DNA from: an uncultured Alphaproteobacteria bacterium
GTDB taxonomy: Bacteria > Pseudomonadota > Alphaproteobacteria > Caulobacterales > Hyphomonadaceae
Length of the DNA stretch: 64,000 nucleotides
Direction: 5' to 3'
Assembly (NCBI GenBank): GCA_903831255.1
Contig: CAIKWZ010000009.1
Location: 62,001 to 126,000 of the forward strand
The notes beneath the pieces are model-generated. The model worked only from the letters and a program-made list of their open reading frames with translations. It was not told where the DNA came from and made no database searches. Positions 61,264-64,000 of this stretch are shown in pieces. The position numbers and the translations under genes are program-made. Each line of letters opens with the position of its first letter. Positions within the stretch are counted from its first letter, which is position 1.

Positions 61264-63081
61264 ATGTCTCCATCGGCAAGGTCTTCCGTGTCAGCCGGAG
61301 CTGCGCCCTTTCTGGGCGTCGCCGCTTCCCTTTCCGGTCGCATGTGGCGCTCGAGGCCGGTCGATGAAGCGCTCGCCGCTGAGCATTCGAGACGACAGGG
61401 CGGATCGGATCTTCTGGGACGTCTGCTCGCGGGACGCGGCGTGCCTCTTGATGAGGTCGACCTTTTTCTGAACCCGACGCTAAAGGATCTTTTTCCCGAT
61501 CCGTCCTCGTTCGCCGACATGGATGTCGCAGCGGGGGCTCTTCTCGACGCCATCATCTCCGATCGCCCGACGGCTGTCTTCGCCGACTATGATGTCGACG
61601 GGGGAACTTCATCCGCCATTCTGATGCGCTATTTCCGGGCCTGGGGACGTGAGCCGGTCCTTTATGTGCCGGATCGTCTGCGTGAGGGTTTCGGGCCGAC
61701 GCCCGAGGCGTTCCGGACGCTCAAATCCCGCGGCGTCGAGCTGGTGGTCACTGTCGACTGCGGCGCGGCGGCGACGGATGCGTTGCGGACGGCCGCCGAG
61801 ATCGGTCTCGAGGTGGTCGTCCTCGATCATCATCTCATGCATGGGGATTCGACCCCTCCGCTCAGGGCTCTGGTCAATCCCAACCGGCCTGACGACCGAT
61901 CCGGCTGCGGTCATCTCGCCGCTGCGGGGGTGGTGTTCGTCATGGCCGTCGCGCTCAATCGTCTCGCCCGTCAACGGGGCCTCGCCCCGCCGGGCGGACT
62001 TCCCGATCCCATGAAGTGGCTCGATCTGGCGGCGCTTGGCACGCTGTGCGACATGGCCCCTCTGCGAGGCGTCAACCGGGCGTTCGTGGCCCGCGGGCTG
62101 CAGGTGCTCGAACGGCAGGATAATGTCGGCCTCGCCGCCCTGGCGGAGGTCGCCGGCGTCGGGATTCCGCGCAGCGTCTATCACGCCACCTTCGTTCTCG
62201 GTCCGCGTCTCAATGCCGGAGGTCGCATCGGCGATCCCTGGATCGCGGCGCGCCTGCTGGCCTGTGACGACCGTAGCGAGGCGCTTCATCTTGCGACGCG
62301 GCTGCACGCGCTCAATCAGGAGCGTCGCGAGACCGAGGCTCAGATCCAGGCCGAGGCGATGCGCCAGACGGAAGACAGGTTGAAGAGGAATCCGGCCGCC
62401 GGCGTGATCGTCGTTGGAGGCGAGGGCTGGCATCCCGGGGTGATCGGGATTGTCGCTGGCCGCCTGAAGGAAGTTTTTCATCGTCCGGTGGTGGTGGTCG
62501 GCTGGGGCGAGGGCCTCGGACCTGTGGCCCGGGGCTCGGGCCGGTCGGTCGCCGGGGTCAATCTCGGAGATCTGGTGTCTGATGCGGCCCGTCAGGGTCT
62601 GATCCTGACCGGCGGCGGCCATGCGATGGCGGCCGGGCTCTCCTTACGTCCTGAACAGCTTGAGGCGTTCCGGGACCATATGGAGGCCGCTACGGCCGGC
62701 GCCGGGGTTCATCTCGAGGAAGCGAGGATGCTCGATATCGATGCGGCGCTCGCTCCGGGCGCCGCCAGCGCCGACCTCCTCGCCCGCGTTGAGCGCCTCG
62801 GCCCCTTCGGTTCGGCCGCCCCGGAGCCGTTGTTCGCTATTCCCAACGCGCGAGCGGAAGGGGGGAGGCGGGTCGGGGATACTCATGTGGCGTTCGAACT
62901 GGTGGGGGAGAACGGCTCGCGCCTGAGGGCGATCGCGTTTCGCGTCGCCGACCAGGCCGAGGGAGCGGCTGTGTTCCGGCGTGAGGCCCTCCATGTGGCG
63001 GGGCGCCTGAAGGCCGACACCTGGCGGGGAGCGAACGCTGTCCAGCTCGAGGTCGTCGATATGGCTCAGGCCGTATCTTAA
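61264..63081 (+). CDS. recJ: Single-strand DNA 5'-3' exonuclease RecJ
   Basis: 605 residues. DHH-superfamily metal motifs: FADYDVDGGTSS (107-118), TVDCGA near 163, LDHH (187-190), then DHHA1 and OB-fold domains with GGGHAMAAGL near 451. It degrades 5'-ended single strands in RecF-pathway recombination and mismatch repair. Start ATG 61264, though starts further in are possible since the first ~25 residues are not conserved. 95 nt after glpX. Confidence 0.93.
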   Translation: MSPSARSSVSAGAAPFLGVAASLSGRMWRSRPVDEALAAEHSRRQGGSDLLGRLLAGRGVPLDEVDLFLNPTLKDLFPDPSSFADMDVAAGALLDAIISDRPTAVFADYDVDGGTSSAILMRYFRAWGREPVLYVPDRLREGFGPTPEAFRTLKSRGVELVVTVDCGAAATDALRTAAEIGLEVVVLDHHLMHGDSTPPLRALVNPNRPDDRSGCGHLAAAGVVFVMAVALNRLARQRGLAPPGGLPDPMKWLDLAALGTLCDMAPLRGVNRAFVARGLQVLERQDNVGLAALAEVAGVGIPRSVYHATFVLGPRLNAGGRIGDPWIAARLLACDDRSEALHLATRLHALNQERRETEAQIQAEAMRQTEDRLKRNPAAGVIVVGGEGWHPGVIGIVAGRLKEVFHRPVVVVGWGEGLGPVARGSGRSVAGVNLGDLVSDAARQGLILTGGGHAMAAGLSLRPEQLEAFRDHMEAATAGAGVHLEEARMLDIDAALAPGAASADLLARVERLGPFGSAAPEPLFAIPNARAEGGRRVGDTHVAFELVGENGSRLRAIAFRVADQAEGAAVFRREALHVAGRLKADTWRGANAVQLEVVDMAQAVS

Positions 63082-63143
63082 TTTTCCGGATGGGCGCTTG
63101 CACCGGCAGGCGCATCCCGATATATCCGCGCACTCCGCCGGAT

Positions 63144-63218
63144 GGTCCCTTCGTCTATCGGTTAGGACGTCAGGTTTTCAACCTGAAAAGAGGGGTTCGA
63201 CTCCCCTAGGGACTGCCA
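63144..63218 (+). tRNA. tRNA-Glu (anticodon UUC)
   Basis: Acceptor GGTCCCT pairs with AGGGACT (G1-U72 wobble). D arm GTCTATCGGTTAGGAC, anticodon loop TTTTCAA giving TTC, T arm GAGGGGTTCGACTCCCC, discriminator G and encoded CCA. The G-U first pair is slightly unusual for tRNA-Glu. Confidence 0.95.
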
Positions 63219-63532
63219 GCGGCGATCCGGTTCGAAATCGCACTCTCCTTATGGAGAGCTGCGGTTCGGTCTCTCCCCGCCAACTGGGTTGCGTACGTCC
63301 TCCGGGACGAACGGATAGCTGCCTGATTCGTGTTTGGGGTCAGACCTCTGGTCCTCACCCGACCGGGCGGCGAAGATGAGCTTTTCCGGTGTTCTTGGCG
63401 CCGCCTTCACAAAGCCGACGCGGACGCGGTCCGTCCGCTCGTCTGATCCCGCCCTGGGGGCGTGATCCGGGATGGGGATTGACAGGAACCGCCGCCTTAT
63501 CGACAGATTTAACCTTCACAGTCTGGTCGCTC
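63219..63532. other. 314-bp region between tRNA-Glu and cold-shock gene
   Basis: No gene seen. A hairpin at 63240-63262 (CTCTCC-TTAT-GGAGAG plus GCA/TGC across a bulge) may end the tRNA transcript. The A/T-poor remainder is unassigned. A consensus TTGACA at 63479-63484, 48 nt before the cold-shock start, is a likely -35 with a weak -10 (GACAGA, 17-nt spacer). Confidence 0.45.
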
Positions 63533-64000
63533 ATGTCCTCTCAGGAAACACCTGCCGCCCAAGACGACGCCGTCATTCGTCTCGACGGGCGCGTCAAATG
63601 GTTTGATCCCGCCAAGGGGTACGGGTTCGTCATTCCCGACGAAGCCGGGCCGGGAGGCGATGTGCTCCTGCATATCTCTGTTCTTCGCAAGACCGGTGTC
63701 GAGACGCTCGCTGAGGGAACGCGGATTTCGTGTCTCACGGCCGTGCGGGATCGGGGTCATCAGGTCGTCGACATCCTGCATGTCGAGGCCCCGTCGGGAC
63801 GGCATGAGCCGGAAGCCGACGGGCCGATAGAGACCGTGATCGTCAAATGGTTCAACCGGACCAAGGGGTACGGCTTCGTCCAGAGACGCGAGCAACCTGA
63901 GGACATCTTCATTCATGTGGTTGTCCTTCGGAAGGCCGGGCTGGACGATCTTGCCCCTGGCCAGCTCCTTCAGGCGGCGATCGGACAGGGGTCCAAGGGG
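63533..64000 (+). CDS. Two-domain cold-shock protein, 3' end cut by window edge
   Basis: 156 residues visible. Two cold-shock domains: the first about 16-85 ([19 protein letters not shown]), the second from about 100 ([18 protein letters not shown]). Each carries the nucleic-acid-binding KGYGFV motif, and LLHIS or IFIHV stands for RNP2. The second is closer to canonical CspA. Tandem CSD proteins of 180-200 residues are typical of alphaproteobacteria and bind single-stranded RNA/DNA as chaperones. The linker (about 86-100) is acidic. Start ATG 63533 lacks a good ribosome site. Confidence 0.88.
   Translation, partial: MSSQETPAAQDDAVIRLDGRVKWFDPAKGYGFVIPDEAGPGGDVLLHISVLRKTGVETLAEGTRISCLTAVRDRGHQVVDILHVEAPSGRHEPEADGPIETVIVKWFNRTKGYGFVQRREQPEDIFIHVVVLRKAGLDDLAPGQLLQAAIGQGSKG

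Noticed and set aside
63240-63280. A possible second, degenerate tRNA after tRNA-Glu (GGTTCG and CCGCCA strings)
   Set aside because: No acceptor or D-arm pairing can be built; the strings occur by chance and the hairpin is better read as a weak terminator.
1-64000. CRISPR arrays, intact insertion sequences, prophage or toxin-antitoxin pairs
   Set aside because: No regularly spaced repeats, transposase motifs, phage structural genes or small paired toxin/antitoxin frames were recognised on either strand.

Overview
The window is G+C-rich (about two-thirds by eye) chromosomal DNA from an alphaproteobacterium. Marker families point that way: a DUF2842 protein, a DUF6489 protein, an S9 ribosomal protein with an N-terminal extension, class II GlpX and class II DAHP synthase. 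So does the block aminotransferase-hom-glpX-recJ. The two very large TonB-dependent receptors suggest the Caulobacterales/Hyphomonadales/Parvularculales neighbourhood, but this is inference from gene content and I cannot name a genus. There is no CRISPR array, intact IS element, prophage or rRNA. The only mobile-element trace is a broken serine-recombinase tail next to tRNA-Val.

Layout. Bases 1-8526 are all on the minus strand. A FabH2-like ketoacyl synthase lies upstream of a tightly overlapping run: single-chain 5-oxoprolinase (HyuA-HyuB fusion), DUF969, DUF979, DUF2891, and a PBP4-type lipoprotein carboxypeptidase cut by the window edge. This reads as a 5-oxoproline uptake and hydrolysis operon. 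Bases 8.9-20.8 kb hold two nutrient-acquisition groups: (a) a TonB receptor followed by a beta-lactamase-fold serine hydrolase, converging on a spinster-type MFS transporter; (b) a second TonB receptor whose 3' end overlaps an exported fumarase/CMLE-superfamily lyase, followed by a lipoprotein alpha/beta hydrolase. Group (b) is the most attractive candidate for an undescribed pathway.

Bases 21-31.4 kb contain the recombinase remnant, tRNA-Val(CAC), a small conserved-looking protein, gph, glmU, a secreted protein of unknown role, a DUF6489 protein, a haem-c lipoprotein, rpiA, a secreted-repeat protein, glutathione reductase and an acyl-CoA synthetase. Bases 31.6-33.8 kb hold a ParA-type ATPase translationally coupled to a 122-residue unknown protein, then a PAP2 acid phosphatase lacking the usual last active-site Asp. 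Bases 34-45 kb hold asd, class II DAHP synthase, a MATE exporter, HU, a protein of unknown function, two oxidoreductases, gltX and a COG2509 flavoprotein. Bases 45-57 kb hold a PQQ/haem dehydrogenase, a LOG-family protein, an Atm1-type ABC exporter, glutathione peroxidase, DUF2842, haem A synthase, rplM-rpsI, a 2-hydroxyacid dehydrogenase, argC and class I phaC. Bases 57-64 kb hold a small lipoprotein, the aminotransferase-hom-glpX-recJ block, tRNA-Glu(UUC) and a two-domain cold-shock protein cut by the right edge.

Several genes share themes: aspartate-family and aromatic biosynthesis (asd, hom, aminotransferase, DAHP synthase), glutathione/5-oxoproline metabolism (oxoprolinase, gor, gpx, Atm1-type exporter) and scavenging through the outer membrane. 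Start codons were chosen by Shine-Dalgarno spacing, signal-peptide position and family length. All assignments are by reading, without database searches.
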